A stretch of 64,000 bases of DNA from Anaerococcus provencensis (GCF_000312365.2 NZ_HG003686.1:882538-946537); one strand, 5' to 3'; counted from the stretch's first letter, positions 46,395 through 55,508 are shown. Notes: generated from the sequence alone by a model not told the origin. Program-made: numbers and translations.

Positions 46395-47075
46395 CTAGTT
46401 CTTTTTATTTTTCTTGTCTATCTCAACTTTTACTTTTTTATCAGCGTTTTTAGCTTCTTCTGCCTTATCTTTTGCAAGTTCTGCTGTTTTATCAGCGCTA
46501 TCTTTTACTTCTTCTTTTGCTTTGTTAGCTTCTTTGACATTTTCTTCGTGTTTTTCGCTTGTTACTTCTGATGCTTCTTTAGCGCCTTCTTTAACATCGC
46601 TAGCTACATCTGTAGCAGTATTAGAAATAATCTTTCCTACTTCTTCTGCTCCTTCTGCAACATTGTCTTTAACATTTTCAGCTGTTTCAGCTAATTGTTT
46701 ACCAGTTTGTCTAGCAATTTCTTTGCCATGGTCAAAACCTTCTCTAACTGGTTCAAGGTCTGTATATGCTCTATATTTCATATCTTCATAAGAATCTTTA
46801 GCATTATCAACCATATCAGCTGCACTATCTACCAAATCATTTGTAGTTTCTTTTACAGTTTTAACTGTTTCGTCAAATGCATCACTGATATCTTCTCTAG
46901 TTTCTTTACCAGATTTTGGTGCTAATAATATACCAGCTGTAACACCAACTAATGCTCCAAGTAGAGCACCTTGGGTTCTCATTCTACTGTCGTGGTTTTT
47001 AGCTTTCCAAATCTCGTATTTTATTTCTCTCTGTTTAGCGCGTGCTTTGTCTTCAATATAATCTGATATTGACAT
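46395..47075 (-). CDS. YtxH-domain protein with long charged helical tail
   Basis: 226-aa general-stress-type protein. A short membrane-associated segment GALLGALVGVTAGILLAPKSGKETRE (about 36-61; motif LLAPKSGKETR is the YtxH signature) follows a basic N-terminus. From about residue 65 the protein is an Ala/Lys/Glu-rich helical repeat region resembling LEA-like stress proteins, ending in Lys-rich KKNKKN. Family function is unclear; it is often sigma-B or stress induced. AGGAGAG lies before the ATG. Confidence 0.83.
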   Translation of the reverse strand: MSISDYIEDKARAKQREIKYEIWKAKNHDSRMRTQGALLGALVGVTAGILLAPKSGKETREDISDAFDETVKTVKETTNDLVDSAADMVDNAKDSYEDMKYRAYTDLEPVREGFDHGKEIARQTGKQLAETAENVKDNVAEGAEEVGKIISNTATDVASDVKEGAKEASEVTSEKHEENVKEANKAKEEVKDSADKTAELAKDKAEEAKNADKKVKVEIDKKNKKN

Positions 47076-47146
47076 ATAATAATCTCTCCTTTTAAGTTTT
47101 GATATTTAATATATACCCACAAACAAAAGTATATAACAAATAATCA

Positions 47147-47316
47147 TAAAAAATCCTAAGGTGGCCCTATATTATAACCTTCGCTTCTGTGAAGGTGGGC
47201 AAGCCGTCTAGCATTTCTGAAGTCCACTCTTTGGAGGCATTCCATCCAAACTAGAACAAAGCAATCCCTTATAATAGTTGTAGGTTTAAATTCGGACCTG
47301 TCTTCCTTAGGATGTC
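47147..47316 (-). ncRNA. ssrS: Candidate 6S RNA (about 170 nt, promoter and terminator bounded)
   Basis: The 333-base gap between ytxH and fruA holds a free-standing minus-strand RNA. It starts about 5 bases past a near-consensus promoter. Its ends pair as ATCCTAAGG/CCTTAGGAT (47313-47305 with 47161-47153), and the 3' arm runs directly into TTTTTT. An inner stem GGTCC/GGGCC follows, then a large unpaired region with a small hairpin CCTTC..GAAGG on the 3' side, then an upper arm ending in TTTGGA/TCCAAA. The rod with central bubble and 170-nt length match 6S RNA, which sequesters RNA polymerase. It is not confirmed with a covariance model; no ORF is seen in it. Confidence 0.62.
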
Positions 47317-47319
47317 TTA

Positions 47320-47348
47320 ATTATAATATATAGGAAAAAGTTTTTCAA
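47320..47348 (-). promoter_or_regulatory. Promoter of the 6S-like RNA
   Basis: Minus-strand -35 TTGAAA (47348-47343), exactly 17-base spacer, -10 TATAAT (47325-47320). It lies just downstream of fruA, pointing into the RNA. Confidence 0.8.
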
Positions 47349-47408
47349 TAAATTATTTATTTTATAAAACTCCTAATAGGTATTTAAACTTAAAATTATC
47401 AATAAATA

Positions 47409-49286
47409 TTAGTCAACTTTCTTTTTTATTAGACCTAATATAATCGCTGTAACTAGTGATCCAATAACTATTGCTAGCAAGTATTGGATAGGATTTTCTA
47501 CTACTCCTATAACCCAAATTCCACCGTGTGGCGCTCTTAGAGAGCAATTAAATATCATTGAAAGCATACCAGCTATACCGCTACCCACAATAGAAGCTGG
47601 TATTACTCTAATTGGATCTGCTGCAGCAAAAGGAATTGCTCCTTCTGATATAAATGATAGACCCATTATTATATTTGTTGGAATAGTTTGCTTATCTTTT
47701 TCTGTGTATCTATTTTTGAAAATCATCATTGAAATTGCAAGAGCTAGTGGTGGTACCATTCCTCCTGCCATGACAGCAGCCATTACCATTGAAGAACCAG
47801 ATGCAAGGGAAGCTGTGCCAAATAAGTATGCAGCCTTATTTACTGGTCCACCCATATCTACAGACATCATGCCACCAAGTAAAAATCCTAGAGCAATCTT
47901 TGAGCCATTGCCCATTGTCTCTAACCAATTTGTGATTGATTCATTAAGAGCGGCTAGAGGAGGATTTAATAAAAGTAGCATGATAACACCAATGGATAAG
48001 ATTCCAAATAATGGAAAGATTAGCATAGGCTTTACACCGTCCATGGATTTTGGCAAACCTTTAGTAATTTTTCTTAAGAAGATGATTATATAACCTGAAA
48101 GAAAACCAGCTACAAGAGCACCCAAGAATCCAGCACCGCCAGCATTTGCAAGATATCCTCCAACAAAACCAACAGTTAATCCCGGCCTATCAGCAATGGA
48201 CATTCCTATGAAACCAGCAAGTACTGGAAGCATAAATCCAAATGCCGCCCCACCAATTTCTTTAAAAAGAGCTGCGACAGGTGTATTTGAACCGAAGTTT
48301 GCAGGATCAATTGTATAGTCATCTAATAGGAAAGCTAGGGCTATTAGTATACCGCCACCAACGACAAATGGAAGCATATGGGATACGCCATTCATCAAGT
48401 GCTTATAAATTGTTTGTCCGATAGATGGTTTTTCGTCAACATTGCTATCAGAAGATGAAACTTTTTCTGCTGTATAAATCCTTGTATTAGTATCTAAGAC
48501 TTTATCTATCAATTCTTTAGGCTTGCTTATTCCATTTGATACTTTTGTGTCTACAACTCTCTTGCCTGAAAATCTAGTTTTTTCAACACCTACATCACAA
48601 GCAATAATTATTCCTTTGGCGTTTGCTATTTCTTCTTCTGTTAGGGCGTTTTCTATACCAGTTGACCCATGAGTTTCGACTTTCATAGTGTAACCCATTT
48701 CTTTAGCCTTTTCTTTTAGGGCTTCTGCAGCCATAAAAGTATGGGCTATGCCAGTAGGACAACCTGTAACAGCTAATAAATCATAAGTTTCATTATTAAC
48801 TTCCTTTGTAGCAAAATCTTCTGGAAATTTTTCTTTTTCTTTATTAGATATTATATCCAAGAATTCACCACTTGATTTTGCATTTAGTAGGTCATTTCTA
48901 AATCCTTCATCCATAAGCATAGTAGATAGTCTTTGTAAGAGGACTATATGCTCATCAGAAGATTTTTCTGGAACTGATATTAAGAAAAATAACTTAGTTG
49001 CCTCTCCATCCAGGGAATCAAAATCTGTACCACTAGGAACAGTCATTGCTGCTAATTGTGGAAACTTAACGCCTGCTGACTTGGCATGAGGTATAGCTAT
49101 ACCTTCACCAATTCCTGTAGTGCCTGATTCTTCTCTTTTTAGCACATCTTTTTTATATAGTTTTTTGTCAGATAAGTTGCCACTAGTTTCTATTAAATTT
49201 ACAAGTTTATCTATTAAATCTTCTTTGCTTGCTGGACTTTCACCTAGCTTGATAGAAGATTCTTTTAATAAATCAATTATTTTCAT
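47409..49286 (-). CDS. fruA: Fructose PTS transporter EIIABC
   Basis: Fused enzyme II that imports fructose and phosphorylates it to fructose 1-phosphate. Domains in order: EIIA (about 1-150; phospho-His in GIAIPHAKSAG), EIIB (about 165-265; phospho-Cys in VTGCPTGIAHTFMAAE), and EIIC (about 285-620) with eight or so membrane segments. The length of 625 aa is usual. It is third in fruR-fruK-fruA, 8 bases from fruK. Phosphate comes from PtsI/HPr encoded 3 kb away. Confidence 0.96.
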   Translation of the reverse strand: MKIIDLLKESSIKLGESPASKEDLIDKLVNLIETSGNLSDKKLYKKDVLKREESGTTGIGEGIAIPHAKSAGVKFPQLAAMTVPSGTDFDSLDGEATKLFFLISVPEKSSDEHIVLLQRLSTMLMDEGFRNDLLNAKSSGEFLDIISNKEKEKFPEDFATKEVNNETYDLLAVTGCPTGIAHTFMAAEALKEKAKEMGYTMKVETHGSTGIENALTEEEIANAKGIIIACDVGVEKTRFSGKRVVDTKVSNGISKPKELIDKVLDTNTRIYTAEKVSSSDSNVDEKPSIGQTIYKHLMNGVSHMLPFVVGGGILIALAFLLDDYTIDPANFGSNTPVAALFKEIGGAAFGFMLPVLAGFIGMSIADRPGLTVGFVGGYLANAGGAGFLGALVAGFLSGYIIIFLRKITKGLPKSMDGVKPMLIFPLFGILSIGVIMLLLLNPPLAALNESITNWLETMGNGSKIALGFLLGGMMSVDMGGPVNKAAYLFGTASLASGSSMVMAAVMAGGMVPPLALAISMMIFKNRYTEKDKQTIPTNIIMGLSFISEGAIPFAAADPIRVIPASIVGSGIAGMLSMIFNCSLRAPHGGIWVIGVVENPIQYLLAIVIGSLVTAIILGLIKKKVD

Positions 49287-49294
49287 ATCTTCTC

Positions 49295-50200
49295 CTACAT
49301 TTTTTCGTATAGATTATAAATTTCTTCTTTTCTTGCAATATTTTCAGAAAAAGCTGTCGCTGAACCACAAGCTAGGGAAAACTTGAAGGCGTCTTCATAT
49401 GTATTGTTATTAATAACAGAATATACAAAGCCGGCTAGCATTGAGTCTCCTGATCCTACCGAATCGACCAATTCACCCTGAGGAGTTTCTAAGAAATAGT
49501 CATTTCCATTCTCATCTAACATATATGCTCCATCTGCACCAAGAGAAACAATTATATTTTTAGCTCCCATTTCTTGGAGTTTCTTGGCATATAACTTGAT
49601 ATCATCATTATCGTCAATACTTACATCAAATATTTGCTCTAGCTCTCTCAGGTTAGGTTTTATCACAAAGGGTTTATATTTTAGACTTTCTTTTAATGAT
49701 GCTCCAGAGCTATCAACAATGATATTGACCTTCTTATTTTTAAATCTATCCATTATTTGTCCGTAAAAGTTAGCATCCATACTTTTTGGTATTGACCCAG
49801 ATAAGAAGAGATAGTCATTTTCTTTTATTTGCTCAAGTTGATCAAAAAGAGCTTCTATTTCAGACTTGCTAATTTCAGGACCATTGCCATTGATTTCTGT
49901 TTCCTTTTCTGCTTTTATCTTGGTATTTATCCTAGTAAGACCCTCACTTACATGGATAAAATCAGAATTCAAATTAAAATCATCTTCTGTCATCCTTTCT
50001 AGTTCAAAACCAGTGAAGCCAGCTACAAAACCCAAGCAAAGTGAATTTTCGCCCAAGTTTTTTAGTAACTTAGAAACATTTATCCCCTTTCCACCAGCCT
50101 TAAATGTCTCATCGACCATTCTATTAGTTTCGCCAACATCGAGCTTTTCAACTCTAACTATGTGGTCTATGGCAGGATTTAATGTTAAGGTATATATCAT
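49295..50200 (-). CDS. fruK: 1-phosphofructokinase
   Basis: PfkB-family kinase that makes fructose 1,6-bisphosphate from fructose 1-phosphate, the product of FruA. The N-terminal LNPAIDHIVRV, the GGKGINVSKLLKNLG site (about 35-49) and the catalytic DSVGSGDSMLAGF (about 248-260) are intact. The length of 301 aa is usual. Its ATG overlaps the fruR stop by 4 bases, so it is translationally coupled. Confidence 0.96.
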   Translation of the reverse strand: MIYTLTLNPAIDHIVRVEKLDVGETNRMVDETFKAGGKGINVSKLLKNLGENSLCLGFVAGFTGFELERMTEDDFNLNSDFIHVSEGLTRINTKIKAEKETEINGNGPEISKSEIEALFDQLEQIKENDYLFLSGSIPKSMDANFYGQIMDRFKNKKVNIIVDSSGASLKESLKYKPFVIKPNLRELEQIFDVSIDDNDDIKLYAKKLQEMGAKNIIVSLGADGAYMLDENGNDYFLETPQGELVDSVGSGDSMLAGFVYSVINNNTYEDAFKFSLACGSATAFSENIARKEEIYNLYEKM

Positions 50201-50943
50201 ATCTCCTCCTTATAATTTTTTATAATCACTTCATCCTTTGACTTGGAATTACTGATAATCTTAAGATCATCATCCTTTGAAAAAGTCACTTGAAAAACTT
50301 TGCCAAACTTAGAAGCATCTGCTAAAACATATGCTTTCATGCACCTAGATAGGGCCTTGGATTTGACCATGGCTTCATTAATATCTGGTGTTGTAAAAGC
50401 AAGATCTTTATCTATGCCATTAGTCCCAAAAAATCCAAGGGAAAAATTAAAGTTTTCCAAGTATTGACAAGTACTAGCACCTACTAAGGCGCCAGTTCCC
50501 TTTTTAAATTCACCTGGTAATATAAAAACTTTTTTGTTTCTTTCAGATAATTTTTGACCTATAGATATAGAGTTGGTAACATATGATGTATTTTCTGCAT
50601 CAATAAATGGAATAAGCGCTTCAACACTAGTGCCAGTATCCAAATATACGAAGTCATTTTCTTTTATCAAAGACGCAGCATAAGATCCGATGATTTTCTT
50701 TTCATCAATGTTCTTTGTCAATTTATTCTCCATTTCTTCTTCTATGCCAATAAATTGAGCGTTTTTGATTGAACTTGCTCCACCAAATACCTTTTTTATT
50801 TTATTTAGAGAATCAAGCTCGTTGAGATCTCTTCTTATAGTTGCTAGCGATGCACCTAAATCATCTGATATTTCAACTGTTTTTATTGATCCTTTGTCAT
50901 TTACAAGATCAATTATCCTAGAAAATCTTTCTTCCTTTAACAT
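50197..50943 (-). CDS. fruR: DeoR-family repressor of the fructose operon
   Basis: DNA-binding repressor with an N-terminal helix-turn-helix (DLGASLATIRRDLNELDSL, about residues 28-46) and a C-terminal sugar-phosphate sensing domain with YLDTGTSVEAL and FFGTNGID motifs; the likely effector is fructose 1-phosphate. The ATG at 50943 (248 aa) is chosen as AAAGGA lies 7 bases upstream; the longer frame from 51003 would start inside the promoter. It is first in fruR-fruK-fruA behind a promoter covered by a four-fold 10-bp repeat. Confidence 0.92.
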   Translation of the reverse strand: MLKEERFSRIIDLVNDKGSIKTVEISDDLGASLATIRRDLNELDSLNKIKKVFGGASSIKNAQFIGIEEEMENKLTKNIDEKKIIGSYAASLIKENDFVYLDTGTSVEALIPFIDAENTSYVTNSISIGQKLSERNKKVFILPGEFKKGTGALVGASTCQYLENFNFSLGFFGTNGIDKDLAFTTPDINEAMVKSKALSRCMKAYVLADASKFGKVFQVTFSKDDDLKIISNSKSKDEVIIKNYKEEI

Positions 50944-50964
50944 GATAAATCCTTTCCTGTTAAT

Positions 50965-50993
50965 AATATAATACAAATATAAATCATTGTCAA
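50965..50993 (-). promoter_or_regulatory. fruRKA operon promoter
   Basis: Minus-strand -35 TTGACA (50993-50988), 17-base spacer, -10 TATATT (50970-50965). The -35 box lies inside the third copy of the 10-bp repeat described next to it. Confidence 0.83.
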
Positions 50994-51016
50994 GCATACG
51001 CAATCAATTTCAATCA
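50981..51016 (-). promoter_or_regulatory. Probable FruR operator: four direct repeats at 10-bp period
   Basis: On the minus strand TGATTG, TGATTG, TGCTTG and TGATTT begin at 51016, 51006, 50996 and 50986, exactly 10 bases apart. DeoR-family repressors bind such tandem direct repeats, one per helical turn. The array covers the -35 box and spacer start of the fruR promoter, so binding should block the polymerase. Confidence 0.7.
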
Positions 51017-51027
51017 TTTTATTATAT

Positions 51028-51058
51028 AAAAAAGACTCTGCATTTTAAAAGCAAAGCC
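51028..51058 (-). terminator. Intrinsic terminator after the second RluA gene
   Basis: Minus-strand 8-bp stem GGCTTTGC/GCAGAGTC (two G-U pairs) with a 9-base loop (51058-51034), followed by six or more T. It overlaps the stop of the pseudouridine synthase and isolates it from fruR. Confidence 0.75.
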
Positions 51059-51894
51059 TAAATCTTTATATCTTCATAGTCTGAAACTAAGTCTATATTT
51101 TTATAGTCAATAAAACGAACAAATTTAATCTCATAGCAGTGGAGCAAAAATCTGTTTATATTAATCTTTGAACCGTATAGCTTATCCCCAATAATAGGAT
51201 GGCCCAAATATGATAGTTGTGACCTTATCTGGTGTGTTTTGCCTGTCTTTATATCCGCCCTAATATAGCTGATATTATTTTTTTGATCATAATCTATCGT
51301 CTTGAAGTGGCTTATAGCAAGTTTGCCCTCGCTACCTACATCATATCTTTTCATATTCTCATTATAAGCAAGTTTAGTTTTGAGAGTTTTATCAATTTTT
51401 ACATTTCCCTCCACGACTGCCAGATAATATTTAAAAAAATTATTGTCTTCGATTTGTTTTTGATAGTAGGCAAAAGCGTATGGATTTTTGGCAACCATTA
51501 ATAAACCTGAAGTGTTCATATCAAGTCTATTTACAAGTCTTATCTTTGATTTTATATTGTTATCTTGAAAGTAGTAGGCTAGATGGTTTGCTAGAGATTC
51601 CTGTCCTTTGGAGTTAACTGTAAGATTAGCTGCCTTGTCCACTACCAATATATGACAATCTTCATAAACTATATTTAACTTGCCTTTTATGGGATCATAG
51701 TCCAATTTTTCATCTTCTATTGGAATCTTTAATATATCTCCTGCTTTTAAATCTTGATTATTACTAGTATTAATGTCGTCAATTATATATCCAGTCTTTA
51801 CTATGTCTGTAATTGCTCTTTTTGAAAATCCATTTTTTTCTAAAAACTTTTTAACTTTTATATCTTCGTTTATATTAAAACTAATGTAATTCAT
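51058..51894 (-). CDS. RluA-family pseudouridine synthase (second copy)
   Basis: Pseudouridine synthase with the catalytic motif RLDMNTSGLLMVA (Asp about residue 124), an N-terminal S4-like domain (FLEKNGFSKRAITDIVKTG) and the C-terminal GKTHQIRSQLS motif. The ATG at 51894 (278 aa) is preferred to the GTG at 51900, since GAGG lies 5 bases upstream. It stands divergent to nadK, 42 bases apart; a similar rluA/nadK pairing occurs in other Firmicutes. The target uridine is not known. Confidence 0.92.
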   Translation of the reverse strand: MNYISFNINEDIKVKKFLEKNGFSKRAITDIVKTGYIIDDINTSNNQDLKAGDILKIPIEDEKLDYDPIKGKLNIVYEDCHILVVDKAANLTVNSKGQESLANHLAYYFQDNNIKSKIRLVNRLDMNTSGLLMVAKNPYAFAYYQKQIEDNNFFKYYLAVVEGNVKIDKTLKTKLAYNENMKRYDVGSEGKLAISHFKTIDYDQKNNISYIRADIKTGKTHQIRSQLSYLGHPIIGDKLYGSKININRFLLHCYEIKFVRFIDYKNIDLVSDYEDIKI

Positions 51895-51905
51895 ATTCAC
51901 CTCTA

Positions 51906-51914
51906 TGTTATAAT
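51906..51914 (+). promoter_or_regulatory. Extended -10 promoter of nadK
   Basis: Plus-strand TGTTATAAT (TGn plus TATAAT, 51906-51914); no good -35 box at the usual distance. The start would be near 51921, leaving about 16 bases holding AGAGAGG before nadK. Confidence 0.55.
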
Positions 51915-51936
51915 ACTATAAGAGAGGATTTTTGAT

Positions 51937-52722
51937 ATGACAAATGTTATTAATATTTTTAGAAATAAATCAAAATTTAGCAAGAGTGTCTTTTTTAAAA
52001 CAAAGGACATATTAGAAGATTATGGCTTTGAGGTATCTAGTAACTTTAATACTGATGCTATCTTAAACCTAGTTATTGGTGGTGACGGCACATTTCTTAA
52101 GGCAGTACATGATACAAACTTTACCAACATCCCATTTATCGGCATAAATACCGGACATCTTGGTTTCTACCAAGAGGTTGAAGTTGATGAGATTGAAAAT
52201 TTTGTCAAGGCTTTTAAGGATGGCAATTACAAGGTGGAAGAACTTACCATTCTAGAGTCACAAGTTAACAAAAAACGCATGGATTCACTAAACGAAGTCG
52301 TTGTTAAGTCCAATAAAAATCAAATAGTTAGGCTCAAGGTTTTTATTGATGGAAACTTTGTGGAAAATTTCCAAGGAGATGGTTTGATTATTGCCACCCC
52401 TCACGGTTCTACTGCCTACAACCTATCCTGCGGTGGATCTATCTTGCACCAATCTCTTAAGGGCTATTCACTAACACCAATTGCACCTATTTTTTCAAAT
52501 TTAAATAATGCAATTATTTCTCCAGTTGTTCTTCCAGAAGATGCAAGTATAGACATTTTAGTTTCAAAAAGGGACAATTACCACACTGTCTTCATTTTTG
52601 ATGGCAAGGAATACAATACTAGAGACTATAAGATTAGTATCAGAGTTTCAAATAAGACAATAAAAAAACTTATCCTTGATAAAAATCACTATTGGACTAA
52701 TATCAAGAATAAGCTTTTATAA
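51937..52722 (+). CDS. nadK: NAD kinase
   Basis: Phosphorylates NAD to NADP in the cytosol. The ATP/NAD site GGDGTFLKAVHD (about residues 49-60), NTGHLGFY, and the TPHGSTAYNLSCGG loop (about 151-164) are intact, together with the C-terminal GKEYN region. The length of 261 aa is usual. It is one of only two plus-strand genes in the window, divergent from a pseudouridine synthase and convergent with the PBP gene, ending 1 base from its stop. Confidence 0.95.
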   Translation: MTNVINIFRNKSKFSKSVFFKTKDILEDYGFEVSSNFNTDAILNLVIGGDGTFLKAVHDTNFTNIPFIGINTGHLGFYQEVEVDEIENFVKAFKDGNYKVEELTILESQVNKKRMDSLNEVVVKSNKNQIVRLKVFIDGNFVENFQGDGLIIATPHGSTAYNLSCGGSILHQSLKGYSLTPIAPIFSNLNNAIISPVVLPEDASIDILVSKRDNYHTVFIFDGKEYNTRDYKISIRVSNKTIKKLILDKNHYWTNIKNKLL

Positions 52723-52723
52723 A

Positions 52724-54253
52724 TTAATCGAGATTAACTTGGTTAAAGATATCCCTTATCAGATTTCCAGCAATTGGTGCAACCGTCACACCACCAGTAT
52801 CAGCTGAGTTTTCTACAACTATTGCTACTGCAATCTTAGGGTCATAGGCTGGGGCAAAACCAACAAACCAAGCATCAATAAATCCATTGGACTTATCTGC
52901 TGTTCCAGTTTTGCCTGCTACTTGGATACCATCTACATATGCACCCTTGGCAGTACCTTCGTTTACTACATCTACCATCAAATCACGGATAGTATTTGCA
53001 TTGATCATATTGGTAACCTTAGATAGGATTTCTTTCTTATTTTCATAAATTACATTATTATCTTTATCCGTAATAGTTGAAACCAAGCGAGGTTTCATCA
53101 TCACTCCTCCATTAGCAATTGTTGATGTTATCATAGCCATATGAAGGGGCGTAACCTGAGTTTTACCATAACCAAATCCTGTCATAGCAAGGTCTGCTTG
53201 GTTTAGTTCCTTATAAGGAATTACAGAATCATATTTTTCCAAATCAAATTCATAAGGCTTATTAAACATATATTTATCTGTCATATTCATAAGACTTTCT
53301 TTGCCCATCTCGTTAGTTTTAGCTGCAAAGTAAGTATTTACAGAATACATAAAAGCACGTCTTAAATCCAAGGCTCCAAAAACTTGATTGTCAAAGTTTG
53401 TTATCTCAAAATTTTGTATTAATTCAGATCCTGTATCTTCGTATGACTGATCTATCTTTGAATCCAATAAAGCATTGGTCGTCACAATCTTAAAGGTTGA
53501 CCCTGGCCTATAAAGACCAGCAGAAGCTCTGTTTACCAAAGGCCCATTGTTATTTGCTATGAGGTTTTCCCAATCAGCATCCACAGAATTCGGATTGAAA
53601 GTCGGTAGAGAAACCATAGCAAGGATTTCTCCAGTCATTGGATTCATAACAACTGCCGCTCCAGTGTATTGACTCATATAATTGTAGGTTAAATTTTGTA
53701 TATTTTGATTTAAGGTAAGGTGCAAATCGTTGCCCTTATCATTATTTACAATCATCTTCCTAAACTGACTTAAATTATCATCGTGAAGATTTAATAACCA
53801 CTTGTTGTAGGTCTTTTCAAGACCAGTCTTGCCATAAGTCTTGGAATTATAACCTGTTATAGTAGAACTTATAGCTCCATAATTATAAATACGAGTTTTT
53901 GAACCGTCGGAATTTTCCTCATCATAGGCCAAAAGATTGCCTAAGCTATCATAAATATCTCCTCTGTCTATGGCATCTTCATTTATCCAAAGTCTTCTAT
54001 TATTCTCATTTTTTGCTATTTCGCTTGATTTAAAAAGCTGGAAATATACCAAATAGATGGCAAGACCCATAAATAGGACGACAAAAAATATCATAACAAA
54101 AAGAAGCCTTTTATTTATGGTAGATTTTGATAGGACTTTTAGCTCTTTGCTATCTTTGATCCTATACTCTTCTTCTTTTTTCATTATCTTTTTTAGAAAA
54201 GTTTCATCTGTCTTTCTTTTTTTACTAGCTCGGTATTTTTTATCTTCACTCAT
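52724..54253 (-). CDS. Class B penicillin-binding protein (PbpA/PBP2-like transpeptidase)
   Basis: Cell-wall transpeptidase. A cytosolic basic tail of about 45 residues precedes one membrane helix (about 48-73). The transpeptidase motifs are RPGSTFKIV (active Ser), SVNTYF, and GKTGTADK near the C-terminus. Together with the adjacent RodA/FtsW-type glycosyltransferase it forms a peptidoglycan synthase pair for elongation or division. Length is 509 aa; no PASTA domains. It overlaps rodA by 8 bases. Confidence 0.93.
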   Translation of the reverse strand: MSEDKKYRASKKRKTDETFLKKIMKKEEEYRIKDSKELKVLSKSTINKRLLFVMIFFVVLFMGLAIYLVYFQLFKSSEIAKNENNRRLWINEDAIDRGDIYDSLGNLLAYDEENSDGSKTRIYNYGAISSTITGYNSKTYGKTGLEKTYNKWLLNLHDDNLSQFRKMIVNNDKGNDLHLTLNQNIQNLTYNYMSQYTGAAVVMNPMTGEILAMVSLPTFNPNSVDADWENLIANNNGPLVNRASAGLYRPGSTFKIVTTNALLDSKIDQSYEDTGSELIQNFEITNFDNQVFGALDLRRAFMYSVNTYFAAKTNEMGKESLMNMTDKYMFNKPYEFDLEKYDSVIPYKELNQADLAMTGFGYGKTQVTPLHMAMITSTIANGGVMMKPRLVSTITDKDNNVIYENKKEILSKVTNMINANTIRDLMVDVVNEGTAKGAYVDGIQVAGKTGTADKSNGFIDAWFVGFAPAYDPKIAVAIVVENSADTGGVTVAPIAGNLIRDIFNQVNLD

Positions 54254-55508
54254 CTATTTCATCTCCATATTTAATGTCAGATGCACAATATTGCAGACAT
54301 CCAAGTAGGATAAAACCAGATAACATGGATGATCCACCTTGAGATATAAATGGCAAAGTTACACCAGTTAAAGGTATAAGTTTTAGGACTCCGCCAAGTA
54401 TTATAAATGTCTGTATAGCAAATAATACTCCTATACAAAAGGCAAGAGTAGAAAAGAACTTGTCCTGTTGTATAAGGGAAATTTTAAAGGCCCTATATAC
54501 CAAAATCATAAACAAAAGTATTACAGCAATTCCCATAAAGACTCCCATTTCTTCAGATATGGCTGAGAAAATAAAGTCTGACTCAGCAACTGGTATATAG
54601 TCTGGATGTCCTAGGCCAATTCCTGTGCCAAAAAGTCCACCACTTGCCAAAGCAAATAGAGCTTGGGTAATCTGGTAGCCTGTCCTATTTATATCAGACC
54701 ATGGGTCAAGCCAGGTTGCAACTCTTATTCTAACGTGACCAAACATAAAATAAGCCAAAATAGAACCTAAAATCATGGCTATTATATTAAAGGTAATTAA
54801 AAATCTATCCTTTTCGAAGACAAATTGGCTTAGAATCATTAGGCCAAAAAATATCAGGGCCGTTCCCAAGTCTTTTTGCAAGAATAGGAATCCAATGTAT
54901 ACAAGGATTACAAATTCCATGTAAAATCTTCCAAAAGGTTTGCTAACGATTTGGTTGTAATTGCTATAGAAACTTGCAATAAAAAATGCTAGTGGTACCT
55001 TAATAAATTCAGATGGTTGAATAGTAATTATATTTTTAATAACAATCCAGTTTTTTGCCCCACCAATATAAGTACCAAATACAAGGGTTGCCATAAATAG
55101 TCCTATAGAAACTACTACATAAAATATAGAAATCTTGGACCAAAACTTAAAGGCTTTCAAAATAAAAAATGTCAGGAAAAATAGAACCATGCCTACAAGG
55201 TAAAATTGTAATTGTCTCTTTCCATAGGCAGGATCTAGTCTATAAATCATTGATACACCTATTGAAAACAGCATATTTACTATCATTACTAAAATATTAT
55301 CAGCCTTAGTAATTTTACTTACCAAACTTGTAGATAGGATAACTACCAATAAGATTGCAAGGTAGGTATACAAATCAGTGTCGCCTATGTTTTGAATATT
55401 GTATATCAAAGATAGGGACAAAGATAAAATAGTAAATAGTAGTAGCAAAACAGCTGATTTTCTTGTGTATTTCTTCTCGTTTTCTACTAATACAAGGTCC
55501 TTATTCAT
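54246..55508 (-). CDS. SEDS-family peptidoglycan glycosyltransferase (RodA/FtsW/SpoVE)
   Basis: Polytopic membrane glycan polymerase with about ten hydrophobic segments. The catalytic Asp region and the SEDS signature PFISQGGSSML (near residue 385) are present, plus LPVAESDFIFS-like PVAESDFIFSAISEE. The ATG at 55508 (420 aa) is chosen: AAGGAG is 8 bases upstream, while the longer frame would start inside the FHA gene. Its start overlaps the FHA stop and its end overlaps the PBP start, so FHA, SEDS and PBP are translated together. Confidence 0.93.
   Translation of the reverse strand: MNKDLVLVENEKKYTRKSAVLLLLFTILSLSLSLIYNIQNIGDTDLYTYLAILLVVILSTSLVSKITKADNILVMIVNMLFSIGVSMIYRLDPAYGKRQLQFYLVGMVLFFLTFFILKAFKFWSKISIFYVVVSIGLFMATLVFGTYIGGAKNWIVIKNIITIQPSEFIKVPLAFFIASFYSNYNQIVSKPFGRFYMEFVILVYIGFLFLQKDLGTALIFFGLMILSQFVFEKDRFLITFNIIAMILGSILAYFMFGHVRIRVATWLDPWSDINRTGYQITQALFALASGGLFGTGIGLGHPDYIPVAESDFIFSAISEEMGVFMGIAVILLFMILVYRAFKISLIQQDKFFSTLAFCIGVLFAIQTFIILGGVLKLIPLTGVTLPFISQGGSSMLSGFILLGCLQYCASDIKYGDEIDE

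Noticed and set aside
46414-46791. Ser-rich plus-strand open frame opposite the YtxH gene
   Set aside because: It is the antisense shadow of the Lys/Ala-rich YtxH tail: it has no ribosome site, and the Ser/Leu bias follows from reversing Lys/Ala/Glu codons.
47147-47316. SRP (4.5S/scRNA) RNA at the 47 kb RNA locus
   Set aside because: GGTCCGAA resembles the SRP loop slightly, but the conserved GGAAGGAAGCAG-type helix 8 is absent, so 6S is preferred.
52722-52740. Terminator between nadK and the PBP gene
   Set aside because: TTAATC/GATTAA is palindromic but has no GC-rich stem or U run, so it is not called a terminator; the genes meet tail to tail with almost no gap.
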